A stretch of DNA of 64,000 nucleotides, taken from assembly GCA_905182375.1 (NCBI GenBank), contig CAJJBF010000001.1, positions 262,501 through 326,500 of the forward strand, written 5' to 3'. The notes under the pieces were generated by a model that saw only the letters and a list, made by a program, of their open reading frames with translations, was not told the DNA's origin and ran no database searches. This document shows positions 45,421 through 54,664 of this stretch, piece after piece; position 1 is the stretch's first letter; each line of letters opens with the position of its first letter. Position numbers and translations under genes: made by a program. The DNA comes from Flammeovirgaceae bacterium UBA4465 (GTDB lineage Bacteria > Bacteroidota > Bacteroidia > Cytophagales > Cyclobacteriaceae).

Positions 45421-47073
45421 ATGATACAAGAAAAATTAAACTCATCCTTTATCAGTCAATATAAAACTGTTTTTTCGGAGCAACTGATTGCGCAGGCATT
45501 CAATGAAAAAGAAAAGCTCACAGGTAAAGAAATTCTATATATCTCACCTATCAAACAGTTAAATCTATTCATCATTAAATCTCTCTTCGAACGCTGGCAA
45601 GAAGAGATGCAAAGGATTGAAAGCCCTTATTTTGATTATCATGCAACAGAAGTGAAAGTAATGATTTCGAAGTTCATGAATATTCTTTCCCAAAATATTT
45701 TTATCAATGCTGAAAATCTCAAACCTATCATCGAAAAAGCAGTCGAAGATCTTATTATTCTCAATTTCGATCCTGCAACCTACTTAGATAATGAAATCAA
45801 AAAAAAACCAGAATTACTCAAAACTAAAAAATTGGTTCCACAGTTTGCAAAATACTTAGTGTTTTATAAATCCTTAATATTAGATTTTCTGAATGACTTT
45901 GACATACATGAACTCAAACACCTAAAAAAGCACGCCGTTGCTTTTTTTGAAAAAGAAACCCTTGATAAGCATCAGCTTATTGAGCAGCTATCCGAAATTC
46001 TCATTATAGAAAAACAAGAATTATTCGAGATTAGTCCATCCATTAAAAAAAATAATGAACGACATTTAATCATCAGAGAGCTTTCTGGCGGGCATGACGA
46101 TGTTCAAGATAAAATACAAGAAACCATCCATCAAATGGACAGCGCTGAAGACCGCTCAGACCCAAAAGGTAGTGATCCACCATCAGAAGTAGTTATTGAA
46201 AAAAGTGCTCCTGAAACCGAATCAGCGAGCCCTCATGAGGTAGAAATGGCCTCAAAAGTGCAAGATGATCCCGAGGCAGAGATGAAAAAAGACCCGCCCA
46301 GTCCAGAAAATGAAGATCTAGTAGCACGCTCAACAAGTAGCAATCAATCTACCTCAGATCAGCCAGATGATAAGGAAACCCTCTCTGAAGCCGCTAAAGC
46401 GCCACTAGATGAAGGGGTTTCCGAGGACTCTCTTGAAAAGGTAGATCCGTCGGAAACCCCTTCATCTAGTGACGACACTTTATCAATCCGTGAGCAGGGC
46501 GCAACAAAAAACGATGATTTTGAAAATAATGAATTAGAAAGATCAACAAGTGACTTTTCTTTGGAAACTGATAAGGATGTCTCAATGGATCAATTTCAAA
46601 CTTTAGATGAAATTGATCCAGGCGCTGGAAAACAAGATGAACTTGATGATTTCCCATTAGAAGATCCCATCATTGAAGTTTATAAAAATAAGAAAGATGC
46701 TGCAAGTACACCAGAAGACCTCAACGGTGACTTAGGCTACAGGAAAGAACCTGAATTATCAAAGTTAGACTTTGAAACTATCAATGAGCAATTCCAATCT
46801 GAAACCAAAACGATAGCAGACACCCATCAGGAAGAACGGATTACCAGTATTTTGTCTAATATTTCAATCAATCATCAGTATATGTTTGTGAAAGAATTAT
46901 TTGGAGACAGTGATGAGAAATTTAAAGCCACCATCACAAAAATTGAGCACTTAGAAAATTTTGATGCCGCTGTGGAGCATTTGATCCGAAATGATGCTAA
47001 GGAATATCAATGGGATATGAATGCTGAAATTGTAAAGGAACTATTAAAAATCATCTTCAGAAAATTTCGCTAA
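45421..47073 (+). CDS. Large acidic, partly disordered protein of unknown function
   Basis: This 550-residue protein has three parts. Residues 1-225 are helical and charged. Residues 225-445 are a low-complexity acidic linker rich in Glu, Asp, Ser and Pro (for example DPEAEMKKDPPSPENED). Residues 446-550 form a compact helical C-terminal domain (ISINHQYMFVKELFGDSDEKF, YQWDMNAEIVKELLKIIF) that I have seen as a recurrent ending of Bacteroidota hypothetical proteins. No signal, membrane or catalytic motif is seen. The gene stops immediately next to the rodA stop on the opposite strand, with no spacer. A scaffolding or adaptor role is possible but unproven. Confidence 0.8.
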   Translation: MIQEKLNSSFISQYKTVFSEQLIAQAFNEKEKLTGKEILYISPIKQLNLFIIKSLFERWQEEMQRIESPYFDYHATEVKVMISKFMNILSQNIFINAENLKPIIEKAVEDLIILNFDPATYLDNEIKKKPELLKTKKLVPQFAKYLVFYKSLILDFLNDFDIHELKHLKKHAVAFFEKETLDKHQLIEQLSEILIIEKQELFEISPSIKKNNERHLIIRELSGGHDDVQDKIQETIHQMDSAEDRSDPKGSDPPSEVVIEKSAPETESASPHEVEMASKVQDDPEAEMKKDPPSPENEDLVARSTSSNQSTSDQPDDKETLSEAAKAPLDEGVSEDSLEKVDPSETPSSSDDTLSIREQGATKNDDFENNELERSTSDFSLETDKDVSMDQFQTLDEIDPGAGKQDELDDFPLEDPIIEVYKNKKDAASTPEDLNGDLGYRKEPELSKLDFETINEQFQSETKTIADTHQEERITSILSNISINHQYMFVKELFGDSDEKFKATITKIEHLENFDAAVEHLIRNDAKEYQWDMNAEIVKELLKIIFRKFR

Positions 47074-48336
47074 TCAATGCTCTAATTGTTCCATTCTTTG
47101 ACTGTCCAGCTTAAGGAGAATAAAGAGTAACATGGTAAAAGTCAAAAGACTCGATCCCCCATAACTGAAAAAAGGAAGTGGTATCCCTATAACCGGGAAT
47201 AAACCAATGGTCATGGCTATATTTATAGCGAAATGAAAAAACATTATGGATACCACTGAGTAACCATAAATTCTTACAAACCTCGATTTTTGGCGTTCCG
47301 CTATCGTCAATAGCCGCAAAAAGAAAGCCCCAAACAATATCATAATTAAAGTCGCTCCTAACCACCCCTGTTCTTCTCCTACGGTACAAAAAATGAAATC
47401 CGTAGTTTGGGCAGGCACAAAATCAAATTTAGTTTGCGTCCCTTTCAAAAAACCTTTACCCATAAAACCGCCCGAACCAATTGCTATTTTAGATTGCATC
47501 ACATTCCATCCGATCCCGAGTGGGTCTGCATTTGGATTGATCAGGGACATGACCCTCAGTTGCTGATGCTCCTTAAGTACTTGATTCAATACAAAATCAA
47601 CACTCTTAATTAACCCACAACTTAATATAGATAACCAAAATATAAAAATGAGGGCTTTTCTATTCTTTATGAATAATCCTAAGCCTATCAAAAACAAGGC
47701 AAGTACCATAAAAAGTAGTATCCATTGATCTATCAAAAGAGTTAATAAGAACAATAGAACTGCATAGAAAGAGAAAAACAATAGCTTTGCAGAAAGGCCT
47801 TCTCTGAATAAGACCAGGATCAAACTTCCAAACACCATCGCGGTTCCCAAGTCCCCTTGCATAATAATGAGCCCCATCGGAATTGAAAATAAAAATGCAG
47901 AAATGCCCAACTTATACTTATAAGATACTCCAACATTCTGTGAACTAAGGTATTTTGCCAACCCGATAGCCGTAGCAATTTTAGCAAACTCAGATGGTTG
48001 GATTTTTATGAATCCAATCTCAAACCAAGAGGTTGAACCTGCAACTTCTTTGCCGAAAAATAATACGGCCAAAAGAAAAAAAACGGATACACCCCAAATT
48101 ACATAACCAAATGAATCGTAAAACCGATAATCCAAAATAAAAATGACTGCAATCAATAAGAAAGAAGCCCCAATCCAAATAAGTTGCCTTGTTGAACTTT
48201 GATTTAAATCAAAAAATGGGGTATTCCCATCCAGATCATAGTCTGCAGCATATATATTAATCCACCCTAGCATAACAAGTGATAAAAAATAAACCACGGA
48301 TAAGGTATCTATTTGGTATCTATTCTGGCTTCGCAT
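47074..48336 (-). CDS. rodA: Rod-shape determining peptidoglycan polymerase RodA
   Basis: This 420-residue SEDS-family membrane protein has about 10-12 helices. It polymerises glycan strands for side-wall growth together with PBP2. Typical SEDS segments are present: IKIQPSEFAKIATAIGLAKYL, MQGDLGTAMVFG, GSGGFMGKGFLKGTQTKFDFVPAQTTDFIF and FPVIGIPLPFFSYGGSSLL. The start overlaps the PBP2 gene by 17 bp. It is the last gene of mreB-mreC-mreD-PBP2-rodA, the classical shape operon, which implies a rod-shaped cell. Confidence 0.96.
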   Translation of the reverse strand: MRSQNRYQIDTLSVVYFLSLVMLGWINIYAADYDLDGNTPFFDLNQSSTRQLIWIGASFLLIAVIFILDYRFYDSFGYVIWGVSVFFLLAVLFFGKEVAGSTSWFEIGFIKIQPSEFAKIATAIGLAKYLSSQNVGVSYKYKLGISAFLFSIPMGLIIMQGDLGTAMVFGSLILVLFREGLSAKLLFFSFYAVLLFLLTLLIDQWILLFMVLALFLIGLGLFIKNRKALIFIFWLSILSCGLIKSVDFVLNQVLKEHQQLRVMSLINPNADPLGIGWNVMQSKIAIGSGGFMGKGFLKGTQTKFDFVPAQTTDFIFCTVGEEQGWLGATLIMILFGAFFLRLLTIAERQKSRFVRIYGYSVVSIMFFHFAINIAMTIGLFPVIGIPLPFFSYGGSSLLTFTMLLFILLKLDSQRMEQLEH

Positions 48337-50119
48337 CTTGAAAATCCCCTTTTAAAACATAGTTCTCAAGCCATTTCTTTTTAACTGACCCGTTTAAATA
48401 CTTTTCAATAGCCAAACTAGCTGTTGACAATGCCGCACGTGCTCCCCAGCCCGCATTTTCTACATAGACCGCAATGGCTATTTTTGGATTATTCCTAGGA
48501 GCAAAGCCCATGAATCCCGAATGATCCAAACCCTGCGGGTTTTCAACTGTACTAGTTTTACCACAAAAAACTAAATCAGGTATATATGCCCTTGATCCAG
48601 GTACAGATACCAATGCCTGCATTCCTTCTAATATACTCTCAAAATGCCCCGTATCTATTTCTATGAAACTCTTTTGACTAAAATCTAAACTTTCAGCACC
48701 TACTTTTCTGACCAAATGTGGGGTAAAATAATACCCTCTATTGGCCAATATTACGCCCAGATTAGCCATTTGAAGGGGGGTTACCAAAAGTTCTCCCTGA
48801 CCGATGCTCAAAGAATAAATATTAGAAAACTTCCACCTTTCCTTCCCATAAATTTTGTCATAAAATTCCAAACTTGGAACAAAACCTGCTTTCTCATTGG
48901 GAAGATCTATATCCAGTATCTTACCAAAACCAAACTGCAAAACATAATCCCGCCACTTATTATAACCCATTCTACTATCAATAAATGGACTCAGATGCTC
49001 CCCTTGCTGAATGACCCTGCGAAAGACTTTAAAGAAATAATTATTTGAAGATTTAGTAATCGCACGCTCCATATCGTATTTACCGGGTGGCGCGTGATCG
49101 CCAATGAGTTTGCCATTCACAGTAATAATTTCATCCGCCTGCACCTGATCTTGTTCTAACGCAATCAACGCTTGAATAGTCTTAAACATCGATCCCGGCG
49201 GATACATGGCCTGTAAAGGACGGTTGAATAAAGGTTTCAGCGAGTCCCTCTGAATAGTTACAAAGTTCTGAGAAAATCCCCTACCTGAAAGCAATGAAGG
49301 ATCATAAGATGGAGCTGAAACCAAGGCGAGTATTTCGCCAGACGAAGGATCTATGGCCACCAGACTCCCTATTTTCCCCTCCATAAGTCTCTCTGCATAT
49401 TTCTGAAGTGCTCCATCTATGGTCAGTACCAGATTCTGTCCTGGTTGAGGCAAAGTATCATAAGCTCCATTCTCGAAGGAACCCATATTGATCCCTTGTA
49501 CATCTACATTACGGTATTTAACCCCTCTCAATCCTCTTATTGATTTTTCATAAGTTTTTTCAATCCCCGTGATCCCTATATTATCGCCAGACTTATAATA
49601 GCCCGTAGTATCCCTATTTAACTGATTTTGGGTCACCTCTCCCACGTAACCTAATATATTTGCCAATCCTATTTCAGCGTAACCCCGTGTAGTTCTTGAG
49701 TTGATATTAAATCCTTCCAAATCTCTCATCCTATCTTGGAATGCGGCGAATTTTTCATTGGACAACTGTTTATAAAAGATTGAGGGCAAATGTCTAGAGA
49801 AAGATCTTGCCTTTAGGTAGGCCTGGTCAAACTCCCTTTGCGTAATGAACAGTAATTTTTTAATCAACAATGAATCTGATAAATCTACATTTTTAGGCGT
49901 GATCATTAAATCAAAAACAGGATCATTATACAACAAAAGCTTCCCGTTTCTGTCAAATACAAGACCTCTGTAGGGATATTCAATGCCTTTTTGAATTACA
50001 TTACGATTGGCAATTTCTTGATAATCTGTATCCATAATTTGAATACTAAATAATCTGATGGAAAGTACAGAAATGGTAATAATCACAAAAAATTTTATGC
50101 CTAAAATCCGACTTTTCAT
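48320..50119 (-). CDS. mrdA: Penicillin-binding protein 2 (transpeptidase)
   Basis: This 599-residue class B PBP has a single N-terminal anchor (about residues 8-27), a PBP dimerisation domain (VIQKGIEYPYRGLVFDRNG) and the transpeptidase domain. The active-site Ser is in PPGSMFKTIQA (S-x-x-K), the second motif is SSN in TKSSNNYFF, and the third is KTS in FCGKTSTVENPQ, where most PBPs have KTG. It cross-links side-wall peptidoglycan and works with RodA. It overlaps mreD by 4 bp upstream and rodA by 17 bp downstream. Confidence 0.95.
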   Translation of the reverse strand: MKSRILGIKFFVIITISVLSIRLFSIQIMDTDYQEIANRNVIQKGIEYPYRGLVFDRNGKLLLYNDPVFDLMITPKNVDLSDSLLIKKLLFITQREFDQAYLKARSFSRHLPSIFYKQLSNEKFAAFQDRMRDLEGFNINSRTTRGYAEIGLANILGYVGEVTQNQLNRDTTGYYKSGDNIGITGIEKTYEKSIRGLRGVKYRNVDVQGINMGSFENGAYDTLPQPGQNLVLTIDGALQKYAERLMEGKIGSLVAIDPSSGEILALVSAPSYDPSLLSGRGFSQNFVTIQRDSLKPLFNRPLQAMYPPGSMFKTIQALIALEQDQVQADEIITVNGKLIGDHAPPGKYDMERAITKSSNNYFFKVFRRVIQQGEHLSPFIDSRMGYNKWRDYVLQFGFGKILDIDLPNEKAGFVPSLEFYDKIYGKERWKFSNIYSLSIGQGELLVTPLQMANLGVILANRGYYFTPHLVRKVGAESLDFSQKSFIEIDTGHFESILEGMQALVSVPGSRAYIPDLVFCGKTSTVENPQGLDHSGFMGFAPRNNPKIAIAVYVENAGWGARAALSTASLAIEKYLNGSVKKKWLENYVLKGDFQDAKPE

Positions 50120-50631
50120 ATCCGAATTGGCTTTTTAGAAATAACCAAATTAATGAGTAAAATGCTCAGAAGAGAAAAAATAGTACTGGCCGAAATTTGG
50201 TCAAATGTCATAAATAAACCCATCCAACTGCCATAATTAATCCAAAATATCATAAGGTGATGAATGAAAATAAGGGGCAAAATGTAAAGCCATACCCCTC
50301 TCATTTTTAAGATATAAATATTTATATCTAAAACTCCTTTTTGATGTTCTAAAATAGCCCTTAACCAAGTATCTCTAAAAAGCATGATGAAAGTGCATAC
50401 ACTTGCATGAAGGCCGGGCGTATTGGAAAAAAGATCAATGTATAAACCTGTTAAAAAACCTACCATCAACCTTAATATAGGATTTTGTCCCAAAGGAAAA
50501 AAGACTAAAAATCCCAAGTAGAAAAAGCTAAAGGCTACGTTGAACAATACAAATTTATGCAGTAATGGTATTTGCAAGATGACATATCCCACAAAATAAA
50601 ACGTTAACAATTTCCAACTGACTCTATTCAT
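50116..50631 (-). CDS. mreD: Rod-shape determining protein MreD
   Basis: This 171-residue protein is almost wholly hydrophobic, with five or six membrane helices (for example FYFVGYVILQIPLL, LMVGFLTGLYIDLFSNTPGLHASV, VCTFIMLFRDTWLRAIL). The FLTGLYIDLFSNTPGLHA stretch is typical for MreD of Bacteroidota. MreD is a membrane component of the elongasome that modulates MreC and PBP2. Sequence similarity is modest; its place between mreC (4-bp overlap) and the PBP2 gene (4-bp overlap) secures the call. Confidence 0.88.
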   Translation of the reverse strand: MNRVSWKLLTFYFVGYVILQIPLLHKFVLFNVAFSFFYLGFLVFFPLGQNPILRLMVGFLTGLYIDLFSNTPGLHASVCTFIMLFRDTWLRAILEHQKGVLDINIYILKMRGVWLYILPLIFIHHLMIFWINYGSWMGLFMTFDQISASTIFSLLSILLINLVISKKPIRI

Positions 50632-51431
50632 AAAACAGTTTGTAAACTATCCATCTCCCCTTTTAATGGATTTCTTATCACATAAACAGCATCTATCGAT
50701 GATAAATCTGAAGATAATTTAATCTTGGCAACATAAAAAGGAGACTCATCGGGTAATTGATAGGAAACAATAGTGCCTAACATAATTTCTGCAGGAAAAA
50801 CTGCATTATAGCCTGAGGTACTTATCGTATCTCCAATGCCTATATTGATATGGCGAGGAATATATTTTACGTCTGCCACCAAAGGACCCTCTAAGTTCCA
50901 TTGGACCGTACACAAAGTATTCGTCTTATTGAGCTGACTGGAAGTCATTAATTTTCGGTTCAAAATGGAAGCGACCGTAGAAAAATGACTGCTGACCGAC
51001 TTAATGATCCCCACCACTCCCTCTCTTGAAATGACTGCCATACCCGGTTCAATTTGAGATAAGGATCCCTTGTCTAGGGTCAGGTAATTTTCCGGTTTTC
51101 GAAACTCATTATTTATTACGCGCGCTGGAATCACATGGGCATTCCCTTTGAGTGTATCGTAGCCCATCATACCTAAGTTTTTTTTTGATAATTCTTCTCT
51201 CAATAATGCATTTTCGGCAAGAAGTTTCTCATTAATTTCATCCAATTGAAAGTACTGATCAATATTATGATTCGTTTCAAGGACGGAACCCACAAATTTA
51301 TTAGAGGTATTAAATAGATATGAATTGTAAAGGTTATTATATGAAAAAATGAGCCAAAATGAAATCAACTCCAAAAAAAGAAAAAATCCTAAAACCCGAC
51401 TACGAAATAAAAAGGCAAATAATTGCTGCAT
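50628..51431 (-). CDS. mreC: Rod-shape determining protein MreC
   Basis: This 267-residue protein has one N-terminal membrane helix (about residues 12-31), a short coiled coil (LDEINEKLLAENALLREELSK, about 62-82) and a periplasmic beta-barrel domain containing VISREGVVGIIKSVSSHFSTV and GDTISTSGYNAVFPAEIMLG. MreC links MreB to PBP2 and activates the elongation machinery. It directly follows mreB (no gap) and overlaps mreD by 4 bp. Confidence 0.93.
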   Translation of the reverse strand: MQQLFAFLFRSRVLGFFLFLELISFWLIFSYNNLYNSYLFNTSNKFVGSVLETNHNIDQYFQLDEINEKLLAENALLREELSKKNLGMMGYDTLKGNAHVIPARVINNEFRKPENYLTLDKGSLSQIEPGMAVISREGVVGIIKSVSSHFSTVASILNRKLMTSSQLNKTNTLCTVQWNLEGPLVADVKYIPRHINIGIGDTISTSGYNAVFPAEIMLGTIVSYQLPDESPFYVAKIKLSSDLSSIDAVYVIRNPLKGEMDSLQTVL

Positions 51432-52460
51432 TTAAGTCATTAATACGGGTTTATAATTTTCGAGCTCATTGAGGGCTAAACCTGTTCCCCTAACTACTGC
51501 CCTCAGCGGATCTTCAGCAATATGAATTCGTAATTTGGTTTTGAGTGATAGTCGCTTATCTAAACCACGCAGCATCGCACCCCCTCCCGTTAAATAAATT
51601 CCGTTTTCATATATATCTGCAGAAAGTTCTGGTGGAGATATTTCAAGCGCTTTTAATACGGCCTCTTCAATTTTAGAGACTGACTTATCGATAGCAAAAG
51701 CTATCTCGGGATAAGATATTTTTATTACTTTAGGAATTCCTGTCATCAGATCCCTCCCTCTGACCTCAAAATCTTCCGGTCCATCATCTAACTCCGTTAA
51801 GGCAGAACCTATCTCGATTTTCACTCGCTCTGCAGTACGCTCACCAATTAATAAATTATGCTGTCTTCGCATGTAGTCTAAGATATCTTTGGTAAAAGAA
51901 TCTCCGGCCACGCGTATTGATTGGTCAGCCACGATTCCTGAAAGTGCAATGACCGCAATTTCTGTAGTCCCACCACCGATATCAACAATCATTGATCCGA
52001 TCGGTTGACTTATGTTAATGCCAATTCCAATGGCGGCAGCAATGGGTTCATGAATCATATAAACTTCCTTTGCACCAGCATGTTCTGCAGAATCTCGAAC
52101 CGCTCTTTTTTCTACCTCTGTGATACCAGAGGGAATACAAATGACCATTCTATGGGAGGTGGGGAACCATCTTTTTTTATCTTTATCTATCATCTTGATC
52201 ATTCCACGAATCATGTGCTCCGCCGCATGAAAATCTGCAATAACACCATCTTTCAAAGGTCTTATGGTCTTTATGTTATGATGGGTTTTCTCATGCATCT
52301 GCATCGCTTCACGGCCAATAGCCAATACTTTATTGGTCTCCATGTCAATGGCAATAATGGAGGGTTCATCTACCACTACCTTACCTTTGTGGATAATTAA
52401 AGTATTAGCCGTTCCCAAATCAATGGCTATATCACTAGAAAAAAAGTCAAAAATGCCCAT
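51432..52460 (-). CDS. mreB: Rod-shape determining protein MreB
   Basis: This 342-residue actin homologue forms membrane-bound filaments that guide side-wall synthesis. Phosphate loops are SDIAIDLGTANTLI (residues 9-22) and IVDIGGGTTEIAVIAL (about 159-174); the adenosine region is YLTGGGAMLRGLD (about 290-302). HEPIAAAIG and SHRMVICIPSGITEVEKRAVRDSAEHAGA are also MreB-specific. It is the first gene of the shape operon, with 59 bp to purH upstream. Confidence 0.97.
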   Translation of the reverse strand: MGIFDFFSSDIAIDLGTANTLIIHKGKVVVDEPSIIAIDMETNKVLAIGREAMQMHEKTHHNIKTIRPLKDGVIADFHAAEHMIRGMIKMIDKDKKRWFPTSHRMVICIPSGITEVEKRAVRDSAEHAGAKEVYMIHEPIAAAIGIGINISQPIGSMIVDIGGGTTEIAVIALSGIVADQSIRVAGDSFTKDILDYMRRQHNLLIGERTAERVKIEIGSALTELDDGPEDFEVRGRDLMTGIPKVIKISYPEIAFAIDKSVSKIEEAVLKALEISPPELSADIYENGIYLTGGGAMLRGLDKRLSLKTKLRIHIAEDPLRAVVRGTGLALNELENYKPVLMT

Positions 52461-52519
52461 ATTATTATTACTCCACGAATTTATTTGTCACAATATAATC
52501 AATCTTTTTAAATCTAGAT

Positions 52520-54046
52520 CTAATGTTTAAAATGACGACGTCCACTAAAGACCATTGCTAAATTTTTCTGATCACACATATCAATGGATAACTGATCTTT
52601 TATAGACCCTCCCGGTTGAATGATGGCGGTAATACCTGCAACTCCAGCTATTTCTACGCAGTCTGGAAATGGAAAAAAGGCATCAGAGGCCATCACCGCT
52701 CCATGTAAATCAAATCCAAACTTCTTTGCCTTTGCAATCGCCTGCTCTAAGGCATCTACTCGGGAGGTCTGACCTACACCGCTGGCCAATAACTGATGAT
52801 TATTGGTCAACACAATCGTATTTGATTTGGAATGCTTGCACAACTTTGATGCAAAAAGTAAGTTGTCAATTTCTGCTTGCGAAGGCTTCCTTTGAGTTAC
52901 ACTCTTCAAATCACTTAACTGATCCGTTGCACCGTTATAATCCTGAATAACGATACCATTTAACAAAGATTTGAATTGCTCTTTACCCTCAAAACTTTTT
53001 TTCTGAACAAGGATAATCCTGTTTGCTTTTTGTTGTAGCAATTTCAAGGCCTCTTTGGCATAGGAAGGCGCTATAATGATTTCAAAAAATAGTTTATGAA
53101 TTTCTTTGGCCGCGGACAGGTCTATTTCTTTATTACAAACTAAAATTCCCCCAAAGGCCGAAGTACTATCCGTTTGATACGCCTTAAGATATGCTGCTTT
53201 CGCATTTGAGTCTACGGCAAAGCCACAAGCATTGTTATGCTTTAAAATGCCAAAAGCTAGTTCTTCATCAAATTCAGCAATGATTTGGACCGCAGCTTCA
53301 ATATCTATTAAATTATTATAAGAAATATCCTTACCTCCCAATTGATTAAAATAGGTATTTAAATCCCCGTAGAAAACTCCTTCTTGATGTGGGTTTTCAC
53401 CGTATCTTAAAGATTTTTTTTGCTCATAGCTGACTTTGTGCACGGGCAACTCCTTGGATCCATTCATAAAATTAAAAATGGCCGTATCATAATGAGAGGA
53501 AACATGGAAAGCTTGTAATGCAAATGATTTTCTTTGTTCCACCGTCGTCAGGCCATCGCCCTTCTCAAGCAAGTCTAAAAATGCCCCATAATAATTTCTA
53601 GAGGAGATAATCAGCACATCAGTGAAGTTTTTAGCTGCTCCTCGGATCAAGGCAATGCCCCCGATGTCTATTTTCTCGATAATTTCCTCCATAGTTCCCC
53701 CAGAAGCAACCGTTTCCTCAAAAGGATAAAGGTCTACAATCACTAAGTCAATATCTGGGATATTATATTTCTTTTTCTCCACAGCATCTCCAGCATCTGT
53801 TCTTCTGTTCAATATGCCTCCAAAAATTTTAGGATGTAAGGTTTTGACCCTCCCTCCGAAAATAGATGGGTATTCTGTCACATCCTCGACTAACGTCGCT
53901 TTTATGCCCAATTGATCAATGAAAGCATAGGTGCCGCCGGTAGAATATATCTCTACGCCTAGGCGAGATAATTTTTTAACGATGGGTTCGAGTCCCTCTT
54001 TATTGTAAACCGAAATTAGGGCAGATTTTATGGTGCAGTTTTGCAT
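52520..54046 (-). CDS. purH: Bifunctional AICAR transformylase / IMP cyclohydrolase
   Basis: This 508-residue enzyme carries out the last two steps of IMP synthesis. The N-terminal MGS-like IMP cyclohydrolase domain has SALISVYNKEGLEPIVKKL, YSTGGTYAFID, GGRVKTLHPKIFGGIL and DLVIVDLYPFE. The C-terminal AICAR transformylase domain has LRYGENPHQEG, ILKHNNACGFA and GAVMASDAFFPFPD. All usual motifs are present. It lies after purN, with a candidate promoter around that boundary, so it may be transcribed both with purN and on its own. Confidence 0.97.
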   Translation of the reverse strand: MQNCTIKSALISVYNKEGLEPIVKKLSRLGVEIYSTGGTYAFIDQLGIKATLVEDVTEYPSIFGGRVKTLHPKIFGGILNRRTDAGDAVEKKKYNIPDIDLVIVDLYPFEETVASGGTMEEIIEKIDIGGIALIRGAAKNFTDVLIISSRNYYGAFLDLLEKGDGLTTVEQRKSFALQAFHVSSHYDTAIFNFMNGSKELPVHKVSYEQKKSLRYGENPHQEGVFYGDLNTYFNQLGGKDISYNNLIDIEAAVQIIAEFDEELAFGILKHNNACGFAVDSNAKAAYLKAYQTDSTSAFGGILVCNKEIDLSAAKEIHKLFFEIIIAPSYAKEALKLLQQKANRIILVQKKSFEGKEQFKSLLNGIVIQDYNGATDQLSDLKSVTQRKPSQAEIDNLLFASKLCKHSKSNTIVLTNNHQLLASGVGQTSRVDALEQAIAKAKKFGFDLHGAVMASDAFFPFPDCVEIAGVAGITAIIQPGGSIKDQLSIDMCDQKNLAMVFSGRRHFKH

Positions 54047-54065
54047 GAATCATTTTTCTAAAATG

Positions 54066-54095
54066 CAAAAGTAAACACAATTAAAAAGAGATCAG
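54066..54095 (-). promoter_or_regulatory. Predicted promoter of purH
   Basis: On the minus strand CTG (54093-54095, one mismatch to TTG) is followed after 19 bp by TACTTTTG (54066-54073), a full match to the Bacteroidota -7 box and identical to that of the tRNA-Val promoter. Transcription would start near 54059, about 13 nt before the purH ATG. Confidence 0.45.
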
Positions 54096-54664
54096 AATCT
54101 ATTAATATAATCTTCTATGATTTTAGGAAAATATTGATATTCAAGTTGATGAATTCTTTCGGCCAAATCCCTGATCTCATCATCCGTCATGACTTCACAA
54201 CTTTTTTGGAAAAGTATTTTACCTTCATCATAATGCTCGTTAACCAAATGAATGGTAATCCCTGATTGACGCTCTTTATTTAACAAAACAGACCTATGAA
54301 CCTGATCACCATACATACCTTTGCCTCCATATTTGGGGAGCAAAGCAGGATGTATATTGATGATCCGATCAGAAAAAGCGGCAATTAAGTAGGTAGGGAT
54401 TTTCAAAAAAAATCCAGCTAAAACGATCAGGTCAATTTTTTGCTGCTCCAATAAGAGCAGAAATGTTGGATTATTTAATTCCTCTCGTTGAGAAAGTAAA
54501 TGGGGCACTTCTAGTTTCTCAGCACGTTGGAGCACTCCGGCACCTGCTCTGTTAGAGACAATAAGCACCACATTAACAGCGTCATTGCCTTTGAAATAGT
54601 TAATAATATTTTCCGCATTAGACCCCTCCCCTGAAGCAAAAATGGCAATGCTACACTTATTCAT
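54092..54664 (-). CDS. purN: Phosphoribosylglycinamide formyltransferase
   Basis: This 190-residue enzyme transfers a formyl group to GAR in purine synthesis. The N-terminus AIFASGEGSNAENIINYF binds the phosphate (usual form is ASGxGSN). DLIVLAGFFLKIP and IINIHPALLPKYGGKGMYG hold the catalytic Asn/His region, and SGITIHLVNEHYDEGKILFQ completes the GART signature. Its start overlaps the UbiA gene by 8 bp. It lies 45 bp upstream of purH. Confidence 0.94.
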   Translation of the reverse strand: MNKCSIAIFASGEGSNAENIINYFKGNDAVNVVLIVSNRAGAGVLQRAEKLEVPHLLSQREELNNPTFLLLLEQQKIDLIVLAGFFLKIPTYLIAAFSDRIINIHPALLPKYGGKGMYGDQVHRSVLLNKERQSGITIHLVNEHYDEGKILFQKSCEVMTDDEIRDLAERIHQLEYQYFPKIIEDYINRF

